In this document: positions 36,257-45,646 of the stretch, in pieces
Numbering within the stretch: position 1 is the first letter of the stretch
Layout of the letters: each line of letters starts with the position of its first letter
Source of the DNA: JAVXTH01 sp036642795
Lineage (GTDB): Bacteria; Bacillota_I; Bacilli_A; Erysipelotrichales; Erysipelotrichaceae
Assembly: GCA_036642795.1 (NCBI GenBank)
Contig: JAVXTH010000002.1
Span: 62,001 to 126,000, forward strand
Length of the DNA stretch: 64,000 nucleotides
Reading direction: 5' to 3'
Position numbers and translations under genes: made by a program
Notes under the pieces: generated by a model
The model's input: the letters and a program-made list of their open reading frames with translations, nothing else
Databases searched by the model: none
Told to the model about the DNA's origin: nothing

Positions 36257-36284
36257 TAAAAAACAGGTGTAAATTTACACCTGT
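36257..36284 (-). terminator. terminator hairpin downstream of the BtpA-family remnant
   Basis: The palindrome arms ACAGGTGTAAA / TTTACACCTGT are followed on the minus strand by TTTTTT. It lies 60 bases after the end of the pseudogene and may be its old terminator. Confidence 0.75.
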
Positions 36285-36343
36285 CTATAAGTTTAGTACA
36301 TTTCATCTCTAATTAGATCGTTTCACGAACAAATAATTTATTA

Positions 36344-36606
36344 CTATTTATCCTTTTTAGCTTCACTTAAAAACAATTTGGCCCTTTCAGGATCAATTGG
36401 GTTCTTCATATCACCATTTTTTATCCAGGTTGCGACTGAGACACCATCAAACTCTCTCATCAATTCGTTGATGTTATCTCCTGTTGCTCCGCCTCCTAGA
36501 ATAATTGAAGTATTAGAAAGCTTTTTCTAATTTCATGTATCATAAATAGGCTATCTTCTATTTCAGATTCATTTCCCATAGACAAAGTAGTTACATGATA
36601 ATGAAA
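36344..36606 (-). pseudogene. C-terminal remnant of a BtpA/SgcQ family protein, frameshifted
   Basis: On the minus strand one frame gives NTSIILGGGATGDNINEL, then a DGVSVATWIK segment and NPIDPERAKLFL before a TAG at 36344-36346. This matches the end of the TIM-barrel BtpA/SgcQ family (glycine-rich phosphate loop, then a final NPVDPER motif). The preceding part, VTTLSMGNESEIEDSLFMIH, continues the same family pattern but in another frame, with the shift near 36520-36530 at an A-rich run. Nothing further upstream fits. About two thirds of the gene is missing. Confidence 0.55.
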
Positions 36607-36649
36607 TTATTCATCCTTATATTATAACTGATTAAATAAATATTTCTAC

Positions 36650-36676
36650 AAAAAAAGCGGATATCAATCTCCGCTC
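36650..36676 (-). terminator. rho-independent terminator of the transketolase operon
   Basis: Minus strand: AGCGGA, 8-nt loop, TCCGCT, then a run of T. Confidence 0.8.
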
Positions 36677-36696
36677 TTCTTTTGAATCAACTATTT

Positions 36697-37629
36697 TTAT
36701 TTGTTTTCGCGTACCGTCTTCACAATATTAGATGCCGTTAAACCATACTTCTCTAACAATGCATCCGGGGTTCCACTCTCTCCGAAAGTATCATTCACAC
36801 CAATCATGCTCATTTTACGTGGAGCATGTTTTGATAAGACTTCACTTACTGCACTTCCAAGTCCACCAATTACACTATGCTCTTCACAAGTAACAAAATA
36901 ATCGTGATCTTTGGCTAATTCTACTAACAACGCTTCATCAATTGGCTTAATTGTATGAATATTAACAACCGTTGCATCAATGCCATCCTTTGTTAACTCC
37001 TTTTGTGCTAACAAAGCTTGTTGAACCATACAACCAGTTGCTATTAAGGCAACTTTTTTACCGCGATGAAGAACAATTCCTTTACCAAGTTCAAATTTAT
37101 AGTCCTTAACATCTGCTGATATATCTTCAACACCACTTCTGCCTAGGCGGACATAACATGGTCCATAATATTTATATACAGCATCAATTGCTGCAAAAGT
37201 TTCTGTTGCATCACAAGGTTGAACAACAACCATGTTAGGAATCGAACGCATTAATGAAAGATCCTCAATTGCTTGATGACTTGCACCATCTTCTCCAACA
37301 GTAATACCAGCATGTGTTGCACATACTTTTACATTCAATTTAGGATAAGCGATGGAATTGCGAATTTGTTCAAACGCTCTACCTGCGGCGAACATTGCGA
37401 AACTTGAAGCAAATACAACATTGCCACTTGTTGCCATACCTGCTGCAACTCCCATCATATTGCCTTCTGCAATTCCCATATTAAAATGTTGATTAGGACG
37501 AGTTGCACGTGCATCTGCTGTTTTTGTGGATCCACTTAAATCAGCATCTAAAACAAATACATGGTCATCTTTTTCTACTAATTGTGCTAATGCTTTTCCA
37601 TAAGCCTCTCTCGTTGCCATTTTACTCAT
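36697..37629 (-). CDS. transketolase, C-terminal subunit (pyrimidine-binding and C domains)
   Basis: A 310-residue half-transketolase. It carries the pyrimidine-binding domain with the catalytic Glu in NMGIAEGNMMG, the FASSFAMFAAGRAFEQIR segment, and the C-terminal domain (VVNIHTIKPID, SVIGGLGSAVSE). It works as a dimer with the N-terminal half encoded immediately upstream. The complex moves two-carbon units between sugar phosphates in the pentose phosphate pathway; some split enzymes belong to other sugar routes. One base separates the two genes. Confidence 0.92.
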   Translation of the reverse strand: MSKMATREAYGKALAQLVEKDDHVFVLDADLSGSTKTADARATRPNQHFNMGIAEGNMMGVAAGMATSGNVVFASSFAMFAAGRAFEQIRNSIAYPKLNVKVCATHAGITVGEDGASHQAIEDLSLMRSIPNMVVVQPCDATETFAAIDAVYKYYGPCYVRLGRSGVEDISADVKDYKFELGKGIVLHRGKKVALIATGCMVQQALLAQKELTKDGIDATVVNIHTIKPIDEALLVELAKDHDYFVTCEEHSVIGGLGSAVSEVLSKHAPRKMSMIGVNDTFGESGTPDALLEKYGLTASNIVKTVRENK

Positions 37630-37630
37630 A

Positions 37631-38452
37631 TTATTTATTCGCTCCTAACTCTGCTAATGCTTGTTCTCTTTGTTCAGCATTTGGTGCTTTACCATGCCAA
37701 CCTGCTTGATTTTCCATAAATGAAACACCTTTACCTTTTACTGTTTTTGCTAAAATTAAAGTTGGTTTGCCTTTTGTGGCTTTTGCATCATCACAAGCCT
37801 TGATTAAGGCTTCAAAATCATGACCATCTACTTGAATCACATGCCAACCAAACGCTTTAAATTTCTCATCAATCGGTGTTGGATTCATAACACTAGTAAT
37901 TGCACCATCAATTTGCAATCCGTTATTATCAACAAAGGCACATAAATTATCTAATTTATAATGAGCGGCTGCCATTGCTGCTTCCCAAACTTGTCCCTCT
38001 TCACATTCCCCATCACCAAGTAAGGTATAAATACGATGATTTTCATTGTGAGCCTTGTTTGATATAGCCATTCCTACTGCAGCCGAAATTCCTTGTCCTA
38101 AAGAACCAGTTGACATATCTAAGCCCGGTAATAAATTCATACTAGGATGTCCTTGCAAACGAGAATTAATTTTTCTGAAAGTTAATAATTCACTAACTTC
38201 AAGAAATCCTTTTTCTGCTAACGTTGCATAAAGAACTGGTGAAGCATGACCCTTTGATAATACAAAACGATCCCGTTGGATACTAGATAGATTCTCTTCG
38301 TTAATATCCATTTGTGTGAAATAAATTGTTGTCAATATCTCTGCTGACGACAAGCTTCCTCCGGGATGCCCAGAATTTGCTGCACTAACCATATTTACAA
38401 TTCCTTCTCGAATATGTTGTGCATGTTTCTCTAAATCCTTAATTTTAACCAT
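37631..38452 (-). CDS. transketolase, N-terminal subunit (thiamine diphosphate-binding domain)
   Basis: A 273-residue half-transketolase. The start is at 38452 because GAGGAGG lies just upstream; the frame from 38509 adds a tail unlike the family. The ThDP diphosphate motif is GDGECEEGQVWEAAMAAAHY with NN at VDNNGLQ, and GHPGGSLSSAEIL and SKGHASPVLYA are typical. It partners with the C-terminal half downstream. Split transketolases are common in Firmicutes and archaea. Confidence 0.93.
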   Translation of the reverse strand: MVKIKDLEKHAQHIREGIVNMVSAANSGHPGGSLSSAEILTTIYFTQMDINEENLSSIQRDRFVLSKGHASPVLYATLAEKGFLEVSELLTFRKINSRLQGHPSMNLLPGLDMSTGSLGQGISAAVGMAISNKAHNENHRIYTLLGDGECEEGQVWEAAMAAAHYKLDNLCAFVDNNGLQIDGAITSVMNPTPIDEKFKAFGWHVIQVDGHDFEALIKACDDAKATKGKPTLILAKTVKGKGVSFMENQAGWHGKAPNAEQREQALAELGANK

Positions 38453-38599
38453 AATTTCCTCCTCATCGATTCTTACAGTTATCGCAAATATTATACCTTC
38501 TTTTATCATTTAACTCTATAGCAAAAGTGAAAATAGTCTTAAACTTTAAATATAATTCATAAAAGCTTAAAAATAATGAACTAAAAGAAGAAAAACATA

Positions 38600-38631
38600 T
38601 AAAAAGAAGTGCTGAATGAACCAACACTTCT
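38600..38631 (-). terminator. rho-independent terminator of tex
   Basis: Minus strand: AGAAGTGTTG pairs with CAGCACTTCT (one T-G pair) around a 6-7 nt loop, then TTTTTAT. Confidence 0.75.
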
Positions 38632-38636
38632 ACAAA

Positions 38637-40790
38637 TTACAGCTGAGGCTCTACCATCGTCAATTGAACTTTGTGCTTCTCTTCATCAATTTTATGTACC
38701 CATACTTTTAAAATATCGCCAATGGCAACTAATTCACTAGGATGTGAAATACGTTCCTTACTCATATTTGAAATATGAACTAAACCATCGTCTTTTAAGC
38801 CAATATCTACAAAAGCACCAAAATCAACTACGTTACGGACTACTCCTTCTAAAGGATCACCGACATGTAAATCCTCCATGACAAGAATATCACTGCGTAA
38901 TAATGGGCCATCATACTGGTCACGATAATCTCTCAATGGTAGTGCAATTGCATCCAAAATATCTTGAATTGTATAAACATCACTTACCAATGAATTAGCT
39001 AATTCATCAACATTTGCTTCCTTAACAATTAATTGTGCTTCCAAACTGCCCATTTGAGCTTCTTTTAAATTTAATAGCTTTAGAAGCTTACGCGTTAACG
39101 CATAACTTTCTGGGTGAATACTAGTGCGATCCAAAAATTCATCGCCATCCTCTACCCGTAAAAAGCCCGCAGCTTGCTCAAAAGATTTTGCACCAATTTT
39201 GGGTATCTTCTTAATTTGCTTACGATTTGTAATACGACCATTTTCTTCTCTAAAACTAACGATTGATTTAGCCGTATTTTGATTCAATCCAGAAATGTTT
39301 TTTAACAAAGGTACACTTGCCGTATTAATATCTACGCCGACACGATTCACAGCCTTCGAAACAACAAAATCCAAACGTTGAGTCAGCTTTGCTACAGGTA
39401 AATCATGCTGATATTGACCAACTCCAATTGATTGTGGATCAATCTTAATCAGTTCTGAAAGTGGATCTTGAATACGACGGGCAATTGAAACTGCACTTCG
39501 TTGCTCAACTTGTAAATCTGGGAATTCATCGCGCGCTAATTTACTAGCCGAATAAACACTTGCACCAGCTTCCGAAACCATAGTATAAGCAACATTCAAA
39601 TGATTCTCTTTTAGTAAATTTGCAATAAATGCTTCACTTTCTCGAGATGCCGTACCATTTCCAATTGCAATAATATCGATAGGATACTGCTTCAATAATG
39701 ATAAAACAGTTTCTTTACTAGCTTCAATTTTTGCATTAGGAGGTGTTGGATAAATAAGACTGATCTTTAACAATTTTCCTAATGGATCAATAACAGCTAA
39801 TTTACAACCCGTACGAAAAGCCGGATCTAAGCCAAGAATCATCTTATTTTTCATTGGCGATTGCAGCAACAATCGTTCTAAGTTAAAAGAGAAAACATCA
39901 ATTGAGGCAATATGTGCTTTTTCACTTAATTCACTGCGAATCGTTCGCTCGACACTTGGGAAAGCTAGTCGCTTCAATCCATCATTAATGGCTTCCTTCA
40001 TAATGTCTAAAACACACGTTACTCGATTTTTAGTGAAACGAGCTAACACCCATTTACTTAAATATTCCTTATCGTAATCAATGCTAACTGTAATAACCTT
40101 TTCCTTCTCACCACGATCAATCGCCATAATCCGATGAGTAGCAAGAGTCGCTAAACGTTCTTCATAATCATAATACATCTTATAAACTTTCTTCTCATCC
40201 TCATGCTTCTTCTTTTCCTTCGTATGTATCTTTCCATAACGCTCAATAGAGTCAGAAATACGCTTACGAACATTTATATCATCACTAATCTTTTCAGCGA
40301 TAATATCCTTAGCGCCTTGCATTGCTTCAGCTGTGGATTTCACCTTTTCATTTACATACTTCATCGCTTCTGCTTCCACGTCAGCTTTAAAAGGAATACC
40401 TAAAATAAAATCTGCTAGTGGTTGAAGACCCAAAGCAATCGCATCAGTAGCTCTTGTTTTACGCTTTTGTTGATAAGGGCGATAAATGTCTTCCAATTGA
40501 GATAACTTAGTAGATAGATTAACTTCTTTTTTAATCTCTTCTGTTAGCTTCCCTTGTTGCTCAATTAACCGCAATATATCCTCTTTTCGCTTTTCGAGGT
40601 TTACTTGATACTCATACTGAAGAGCAATTACACGAATTTCTTCTTCATCTAATCCTTGCGTCATTTCTTTACGATATCGCGCAATAAAAGGGACTGTATT
40701 ACCCTCTTCTAACAAAGCTAATGTTGCTTTTACTTGCTTAACATCAACTGCCAATTGCTTGGCAATCGGTAACATAATATGTTCTAACAT
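38637..40790 (-). CDS. tex: Tex family RNA-binding transcription accessory protein
   Basis: A 717-residue cytosolic protein with the full Tex layout: N-terminal helical Tex domain (about 1-190), a YqgF/RNase H-like domain (LGLDPAFRTGCKLAVID at about 320), helix-hairpin-helix region (about 480-560, VGVDINTASVPLLKNI and IPKIGAKSFEQAAGFLR), and a C-terminal S1 domain (about 640-710, VRNVVDFGAFVDIGLKDDG). Tex binds nucleic acid non-specifically and acts in transcription and stress survival. AAGGTGG precedes the ATG. Single gene. Confidence 0.95.
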   Translation of the reverse strand: MLEHIMLPIAKQLAVDVKQVKATLALLEEGNTVPFIARYRKEMTQGLDEEEIRVIALQYEYQVNLEKRKEDILRLIEQQGKLTEEIKKEVNLSTKLSQLEDIYRPYQQKRKTRATDAIALGLQPLADFILGIPFKADVEAEAMKYVNEKVKSTAEAMQGAKDIIAEKISDDINVRKRISDSIERYGKIHTKEKKKHEDEKKVYKMYYDYEERLATLATHRIMAIDRGEKEKVITVSIDYDKEYLSKWVLARFTKNRVTCVLDIMKEAINDGLKRLAFPSVERTIRSELSEKAHIASIDVFSFNLERLLLQSPMKNKMILGLDPAFRTGCKLAVIDPLGKLLKISLIYPTPPNAKIEASKETVLSLLKQYPIDIIAIGNGTASRESEAFIANLLKENHLNVAYTMVSEAGASVYSASKLARDEFPDLQVEQRSAVSIARRIQDPLSELIKIDPQSIGVGQYQHDLPVAKLTQRLDFVVSKAVNRVGVDINTASVPLLKNISGLNQNTAKSIVSFREENGRITNRKQIKKIPKIGAKSFEQAAGFLRVEDGDEFLDRTSIHPESYALTRKLLKLLNLKEAQMGSLEAQLIVKEANVDELANSLVSDVYTIQDILDAIALPLRDYRDQYDGPLLRSDILVMEDLHVGDPLEGVVRNVVDFGAFVDIGLKDDGLVHISNMSKERISHPSELVAIGDILKVWVHKIDEEKHKVQLTMVEPQL

Positions 40791-40840
40791 TTTTTAACCA
40801 CCTTCATGTGCTGTTAGTTTAACTTATTTATGCAATCAGT

Positions 40841-41068
40841 TCAATACAAAACAAAAATTGTTTCCCCCGAATTCATACTTAACATTATTCTCTTGATACG
40901 TTTATGATGATAACTCTTTCTAACATAAGTTTGAATCGCACTACCATTTTGATAGCCGTGAATAATACGAACTTCTTTAATACTATTTGGAACATTATCT
41001 AAAAAACGATCTAAATAATCCTTAATTTCATAAATGTAAAAACCGTGTAAGTCTACTTCGTTAATCAT
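40841..41068 (-). CDS. stand-alone Smr domain protein
   Basis: A 75-residue protein that is just a Smr domain: LHG at the start (EVDLHGFYIYEIKDYL), and the HGYQNGSAIQ loop in place of the classical HGxGxG. Start at the ATG at 41068; the GTG at 41077 lies within the GGCGGTG ribosome-binding site. Smr domains occur at the C-terminus of MutS2 and have nicking or RNA-cleaving activity. The altered loop makes activity uncertain. Confidence 0.8.
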   Translation of the reverse strand: MINEVDLHGFYIYEIKDYLDRFLDNVPNSIKEVRIIHGYQNGSAIQTYVRKSYHHKRIKRIMLSMNSGETIFVLY

Positions 41069-41175
41069 AAAAGACACCGCCTATTTACTTTATTATAAAG
41101 AAGGAAAAAGAAACTTGCAAATATAAGTATCAATTTGACAACGATTAAGATAGAATACATATATGAGGTGCTTAT

Positions 41176-41808
41176 ATGAAAAAACATGAATATCCTAGAG
41201 TACTAGAAACAAATCTTACGAAAAACAGTTTTGTGAATATTGTAAAAGAAGAATTCAATAGCAATACAATTTTGCAAAATGAAGAAATTCTTAACGTTAC
41301 CAAAGACCGTTTTCATTTTGATTGTTGTATTTTTAAAAACATGAATTTTGAAGATTGTAATTTTGAACATTGTGATCTATTAGATGTCATCTTTGATCAT
41401 TGTGATTTAAGTAACGTTGTTTTTTCAGAGAGTTCAATCCATCGGACCTCATTCATTTCCTGTCGAATGATTGGAAGTGATTTTTCAAATAGTTTACTAA
41501 ACAACGTCGATTTTCAAAATATACAAGGAGACTATATCAACTTTTCAGCTTCTACATTTAAGACTAGTGAATTTCATAATTGCAGCCTGGAAAACGCATC
41601 CTACAATGCATGTACTTTTAAAGACCTTTTGTTACACGAATGTAATTTAAACCATGACGAATTTATAAATACTATTTTAAATCAAATCGATATCTCAACA
41701 TGTTCAATTGATGATATCACAATAAGCATGGACTGTATCAAAGGTTTAAAGGTATCAGCAGAACAAGCTATTCTATTATCAAAAACGCTTGGATTAATTG
41801 TCGTTTAG
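41176..41808 (+). CDS. pentapeptide repeat protein
   Basis: A 210-residue protein with at least 20 tandem five-residue units of the A(D/N)LXX type in the middle (about residues 45-160: CIFKNMNFEDCNFEHCDLLD and further). These fold into a right-handed square beta-helix. Some pentapeptide proteins mimic DNA and protect gyrase from quinolones; most have unknown roles. It has many cysteines in the repeat (FDCCIF, NCSL), unusual for that group. The flanking N- and C-terminal parts are unrecognised. GAGGTGCTTAT precedes the ATG. Confidence 0.85.
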   Translation: MKKHEYPRVLETNLTKNSFVNIVKEEFNSNTILQNEEILNVTKDRFHFDCCIFKNMNFEDCNFEHCDLLDVIFDHCDLSNVVFSESSIHRTSFISCRMIGSDFSNSLLNNVDFQNIQGDYINFSASTFKTSEFHNCSLENASYNACTFKDLLLHECNLNHDEFINTILNQIDISTCSIDDITISMDCIKGLKVSAEQAILLSKTLGLIVV

Positions 41809-42068
41809 AACCTTAAAAGACTGTTGAAATACACACTGCTTAAATTGACATCACAATTTTTGATGATGATTAATTTTGCATCATTAATTTACGTTCTCAT
41901 ATCTGCAATTACAAATAAAGCAAACACTTTTTTCTAAATATCATGTTTAACTATCGGTTACAAAAATTAAATTGAAAAATTATAGTGCCAATAATACCAC
42001 TACTTCACATACCATTATTCGACGCAACAGTTAAATATAAAATATTAACGTGAAATCATAATCTTTTA
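41809..42068. other. intergenic region, no gene found
   Basis: About 260 AT-rich bases between the pentapeptide gene and the AI-2E family gene. Only an imperfect stem of ATGATG/CATCAT type near 41860-41890 is visible, without a T-run. No coding frame or known RNA motif was recognised. Confidence 0.5.
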
Positions 42069-42090
42069 TAGTATAATAGCTATTATACTA
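42069..42090 (+). promoter_or_regulatory. perfect 22-bp palindrome overlapping the -10 box of the AI-2E family gene
   Basis: TAGTATAATAG is followed at once by its exact reverse complement. The first arm contains TATAAT (42072-42077), so a protein bound here would block or control RNA polymerase. The start codon is 17 bases downstream with GAGAGGT between. No good -35 hexamer was seen at 17 nt, which would suit an activator-dependent promoter. Confidence 0.5.
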
Positions 42091-42106
42091 GATTGAGAGG
42101 TATCCT

Positions 42107-43180
42107 ATGAACATTGAAAAACGCAAAGAATTTATTATTAACTTCATTTATATTGCAATTCTATTAATTATTTTATTTATATTCTTCCCTTATTTACTAA
42201 ATATTATTGCTCCGTTTGTAATTGGCTTTATTATCGCTTATATATTAAATAAGCCAATTATTTATCTGAGTAAAAAAATTAATAATAAGCGAGGAATTTC
42301 CGCAATTATTATTGTGACATTATTTTATGCAACCATTGGCGTTTTATTCTTTCTGCTAAGTATACGTATCTTTGAATTTACAAAAGAATTATTTATTATT
42401 CTCCCAGATCTATATAACAATCAAATAGCTCCGCAACTTACAAACTTTTTCGATCAAATTCAAATATCAATATCACAATTAGATTCTTCCCTATTAACTA
42501 CACTAGAAGAATTATCAAAAAATACTGTTGCATCCTTAAGCAATGTAATTACAGATTTTTCTGGTAATGTAGTCAAAAACATTTCCGGATATATTACAAC
42601 GCTACCAGGTTTTTTTCTTAAAAGCCTTTTTATGATAATATCTACATTCTTTTTTGCGATTGATTTTCCAACCATAACCAACTTCTTATTGCGACAATTA
42701 AAAGATAAACATCAAGCATTAATAATTGATATTAAAAACTATATAATTAATACATTATTTAAATGCATCAAATCATATGCTTTAATCATGACAATTACCT
42801 TTATCGAATTAACAATAGGCTTTTTAATTATCAAAATTCCAAACGCAATGATTATCGCGTTATTGATATCTATCTTTGATATACTCCCTGTTCTAGGAAC
42901 AGGAGGAATTATGATTCCTTGGATTCTTATAAGTGCAATCCAAAGCGATTTCACCCTTGCAATCAGTTTATCACTTATCTATTTAATAGTAACTGTAATT
43001 CGAAATATATTAGAGCCGAAAATAATTGGAAATCAAGTTGGTTTGCATCCCCTTGTCACACTAATGGCTCTTTTCATCGGCACTCATTTTTTTGGTCTAG
43101 TAGGTCTAATTTCATTTCCAATCATTGTGTCATTATTAATGTATTTAAATAACAAAGGAACCATTCATATAATAAAATAA
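42107..43180 (+). CDS. AI-2E family transporter (YdiK/PerM-like)
   Basis: A 357-residue membrane protein with about eight helices. The family signature is visible in IIAPFVIGFIIAYILNKPI near the N-terminus, the FDILPVLGTGGIMIPWI segment and EPKIIGNQVGLHPL before the last helices. Members have been proposed as exporters of autoinducer-2 or sodium-proton antiporters; the role here is not predictable. It has its own promoter with a palindromic operator-like site. Confidence 0.88.
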   Translation: MNIEKRKEFIINFIYIAILLIILFIFFPYLLNIIAPFVIGFIIAYILNKPIIYLSKKINNKRGISAIIIVTLFYATIGVLFFLLSIRIFEFTKELFIILPDLYNNQIAPQLTNFFDQIQISISQLDSSLLTTLEELSKNTVASLSNVITDFSGNVVKNISGYITTLPGFFLKSLFMIISTFFFAIDFPTITNFLLRQLKDKHQALIIDIKNYIINTLFKCIKSYALIMTITFIELTIGFLIIKIPNAMIIALLISIFDILPVLGTGGIMIPWILISAIQSDFTLAISLSLIYLIVTVIRNILEPKIIGNQVGLHPLVTLMALFIGTHFFGLVGLISFPIIVSLLMYLNNKGTIHIIK

Positions 43181-43208
43181 AAAGACAAGTTTTAGATTAA
43201 CTAAATAA

Positions 43209-44429
43209 TTACTCTTTTGAATTTTCAATAATTTTCATTATTAAAGAGACACTTTGTCTCATCAAATTGATTGAAACATATTCAAATTTACCGTGGCAAT
43301 TATAATCTCCGGTTCCAATATTGGGGCATAATAAACCATCCCATGTTAAACGCGCACCATCTGTACCGCCACGAATAGCTGTACTAATTGGAGAAAGTCC
43401 TAAATCTTTAATCGACTGCTTCGCTAAATCAACTACTCGCATATCTTTTTCAATCCAATTTCTCATATTCGAATAAGTATTGGTTAATTCCAAATCAATA
43501 ATTGCGTTTGGATACTTTCTTTGTAGAAATTGAGCCGCATTTTCAAAATCTCTTTTTTGCTTTGCTAATAAATTGTTATCATGATTTCTAATTATATAAT
43601 TCATAACGGTATGTTCACAATCACCATTTATATTCGTTAAATGATTAAATCCTTCATAATCTTCTGTAAAGGATGGATTATCAAAAGTTGGTAATAATGA
43701 GTGAAACTCCATTGCTAACAATTGAGAATTAATCATTTTACCTTTAGCAGAACCCGGGTGAATACTCAATCCTTGAATTTTAACAATTGCTTCGACAGCA
43801 TTGAAATTCTCATAGTTGACATCATTTATCTGTGAACCATCTACAGTGTAGGCAAAATCTGCATCAAATTTCTTAATATTAAAATGATCCGTACCTTTAC
43901 CAACTTCTTCATCTGGGGTGAAAGCAATCCGTATTGTACCATGAGGAATTTGTGGATTACTCATAATTGTTTCAGCCATAGTCATAATTTCAGCAACTCC
44001 AGCTTTGTCATCTCCACCAAGCAAAGTCGTACCATCAGTGACAATTAAATCATGATGGATATTTTCATACAGACTAGTAAATTCTGTTGGTTCCATAACA
44101 ATATTTAATTTTTCATTTAAAACAATAGTCTCTCCATTATAATCTTGTATGATACGTGGTTTAATATTTTCGCCACTCATATCGGGAGAAGTGTCCATGT
44201 GAGCTATAAACCCGATTTTAGGATAACCATCTGAATTCTTTTCAATACTGGCATAAACAATGCCATACTCATCTAAATATGCATTATTTATTCCTAGTTC
44301 AAATAATTCATTAACTAGTTCCTGAGCTAATACTTTTTGTTTCATCGTTGTTGGTACTAAATCAGAATTTTCATCCGATTGTGTATCAAAACTAACATAC
44401 TTTAAAAAACGATCTTCAACTTTTATCAT
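43209..44429 (-). CDS. pepT: peptidase T (tripeptide aminopeptidase)
   Basis: A 406-residue M20B zinc aminopeptidase. Ligands and catalytic residues are visible: AHMDTSPDMSG, LLGGDDKAGVAEI, FTPDEEVGKGTDHF, YTVDG and GGTDGARLTWDGL, with the final His in NCHGKFEYVS. It removes the N-terminal residue from tripeptides in the cytosol. It adds to the peptide-degrading capacity of the cell but is far from the opp locus. Single gene converging on the AI-2E family gene. Confidence 0.93.
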   Translation of the reverse strand: MIKVEDRFLKYVSFDTQSDENSDLVPTTMKQKVLAQELVNELFELGINNAYLDEYGIVYASIEKNSDGYPKIGFIAHMDTSPDMSGENIKPRIIQDYNGETIVLNEKLNIVMEPTEFTSLYENIHHDLIVTDGTTLLGGDDKAGVAEIMTMAETIMSNPQIPHGTIRIAFTPDEEVGKGTDHFNIKKFDADFAYTVDGSQINDVNYENFNAVEAIVKIQGLSIHPGSAKGKMINSQLLAMEFHSLLPTFDNPSFTEDYEGFNHLTNINGDCEHTVMNYIIRNHDNNLLAKQKRDFENAAQFLQRKYPNAIIDLELTNTYSNMRNWIEKDMRVVDLAKQSIKDLGLSPISTAIRGGTDGARLTWDGLLCPNIGTGDYNCHGKFEYVSINLMRQSVSLIMKIIENSKE

Positions 44430-44499
44430 AATATCCTTCTTTCTTCACTTATGTACCATATTATACATCATAATAGAGAAGCTCTCTAGTAAAAACATA

Positions 44500-44952
44500 T
44501 TATTTAGTAGTAATTAAGCATTTATGCAATTTATGATATATAGAAGCATAATCATCTTTCATAATAACGATATCCTTTTGCAACTCCTCACTTACAACAA
44601 AATGATTATTGTCAAAAATACGTATAGCATTATTTGCAGCCTTAATAGATTTTATCCCTTCTTCTAAAACTTGCATATCATTAATAATTAATAGATTCTT
44701 TGCAATTTCCATCATATCAACAATTGTTCCTTTAAATCCAGCGCTATTCACAGGAATTCCATTTAATTCTTTAATTTGACGAGTCAACCCTATTTCATGA
44801 TTTTTAAATATTATGATAATTTCATTATACATTTTCTTCAATTCATCACTTTTCAATTTTTCTACCAGATTATTAAATATAAAAATCCCCATAAATATAC
44901 CTTTTAATAATTGATTAATTTCTTCAATCAATTTTAATTGTTTCGTTTCCAT
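44500..44952 (-). CDS. hypothetical helical protein, possible ferritin-like (DUF2383) fold
   Basis: A 150-residue all-helical protein without membrane segments or signal peptide. It seems to form four long helices; E, H and Y residues spaced along them (for example KNHEIGLTRQIKELNG and DYASIYHKLHK) recall the DUF2383/ferritin-like group, but the iron ligands are not convincing. Ribosome-binding site GAGGTGATATT precedes the ATG. Single gene upstream of the tRNA cluster on the other strand. Confidence 0.55.
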   Translation of the reverse strand: METKQLKLIEEINQLLKGIFMGIFIFNNLVEKLKSDELKKMYNEIIIIFKNHEIGLTRQIKELNGIPVNSAGFKGTIVDMMEIAKNLLIINDMQVLEEGIKSIKAANNAIRIFDNNHFVVSEELQKDIVIMKDDYASIYHKLHKCLITTK

Positions 44953-45127
44953 AATATCACCTCAATGATAGTATGAGTTCTATTTGAATATATATTAACA
45001 GTTTTTAATTATAATCCATTGCGTTATTTAAATTATGGAAATACAAGCAAAAAAAGCCCATTTTATGGCAATTCTTTGCATATATTTGAACTTGCATGAA
45101 ATAGATGAAAAAAAGGTTAAAATGTTA

Positions 45128-45156
45128 TTGACACGCAAATAGTATAATGGTATTAT
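45128..45156 (+). promoter_or_regulatory. promoter of the tRNA cluster
   Basis: TTGACA (45128-45133), 17-nt spacer, TATTAT (45151-45156). The transcript should start about 40 bases before tRNA-Val. A closer TATAAT at 45143 would leave only 9 nt. Confidence 0.75.
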
Positions 45157-45202
45157 ATTTAAGCGCCAAGAAAAACGGTGTAAATTTATACCTAAATAAG
45201 AT

Positions 45203-45278
45203 GGAGGTTTAGCTCAGTTGGGAGAGCGTCTGCCTTACAAGCAGAGGGTCAGCGGTTCGAGCCCGTTAACCTCCACCA
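45203..45278 (+). tRNA. tRNA-Val (anticodon TAC)
   Basis: Acceptor GGAGGTT pairs with AACCTCC; the anticodon loop CTTACAA puts TAC at 45236-45238. The T loop is TTCGAGC and CCA is encoded. Confidence 0.95.
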
Positions 45279-45284
45279 TTTTAT

Positions 45285-45361
<77 letters not shown>

Positions 45362-45371
45362 TTTTTAAAGT

Positions 45372-45455
45372 GGGGGGATAGCGAAGTGGCTAAACGCGGC
45401 TGACTGTAACTCAGTTCCTAACGGTTCGACAGTTCGACTCTGTCTCCCCCCACCA
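45372..45455 (+). tRNA. tRNA-Tyr (anticodon GTA)
   Basis: A class II tRNA with a long variable arm. Acceptor GGGGGGA pairs with TCCCCCC; anticodon loop CTGTAAC puts GTA at 45406-45408. CCA is encoded. Confidence 0.95.
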
Positions 45456-45460
45456 TTTAT

Positions 45461-45536
45461 TGGGGTATAGCCAAGTGGTAAGGCACCAGACTTTGACTCT
45501 GGCATTTCTCTGGTTCGAGTCCAGATACCCCAGCCA
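45461..45536 (+). tRNA. tRNA-Gln (anticodon TTG)
   Basis: Acceptor TGGGGTA pairs with TACCCCA; anticodon loop CTTTGAC puts TTG at 45493-45495. CCA is encoded. Confidence 0.95.
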
Positions 45537-45560
45537 ATTTGAAAAAAGCATCAAATATTT

Positions 45561-45636
45561 GATCCGTTAGCTCAGTTGGTAGAGCATCTGACTTTTAATC
45601 AGAGGGTCGGGCGTTCGAATCGCCCACGGATCACCA
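45561..45636 (+). tRNA. tRNA-Lys (anticodon TTT)
   Basis: Acceptor GATCCGT pairs with ACGGATC; anticodon loop CTTTTAA puts TTT at 45594-45596. CCA is encoded. Confidence 0.95.
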
Positions 45637-45646
45637 TTATTTGTAT

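Noticed and set aside
41850..41895. ATGATG/CATCAT stem as terminator or riboswitch before the AI-2E family gene
   Set aside because: Short, no T-run, and no match to a riboswitch layout that I know.
45128..45148. TTGACA followed by TATAAT ahead of the tRNA cluster
   Set aside because: The spacer is only 9 nt. TATTAT at 45151-45156 gives the proper 17 nt with the same -35 box.
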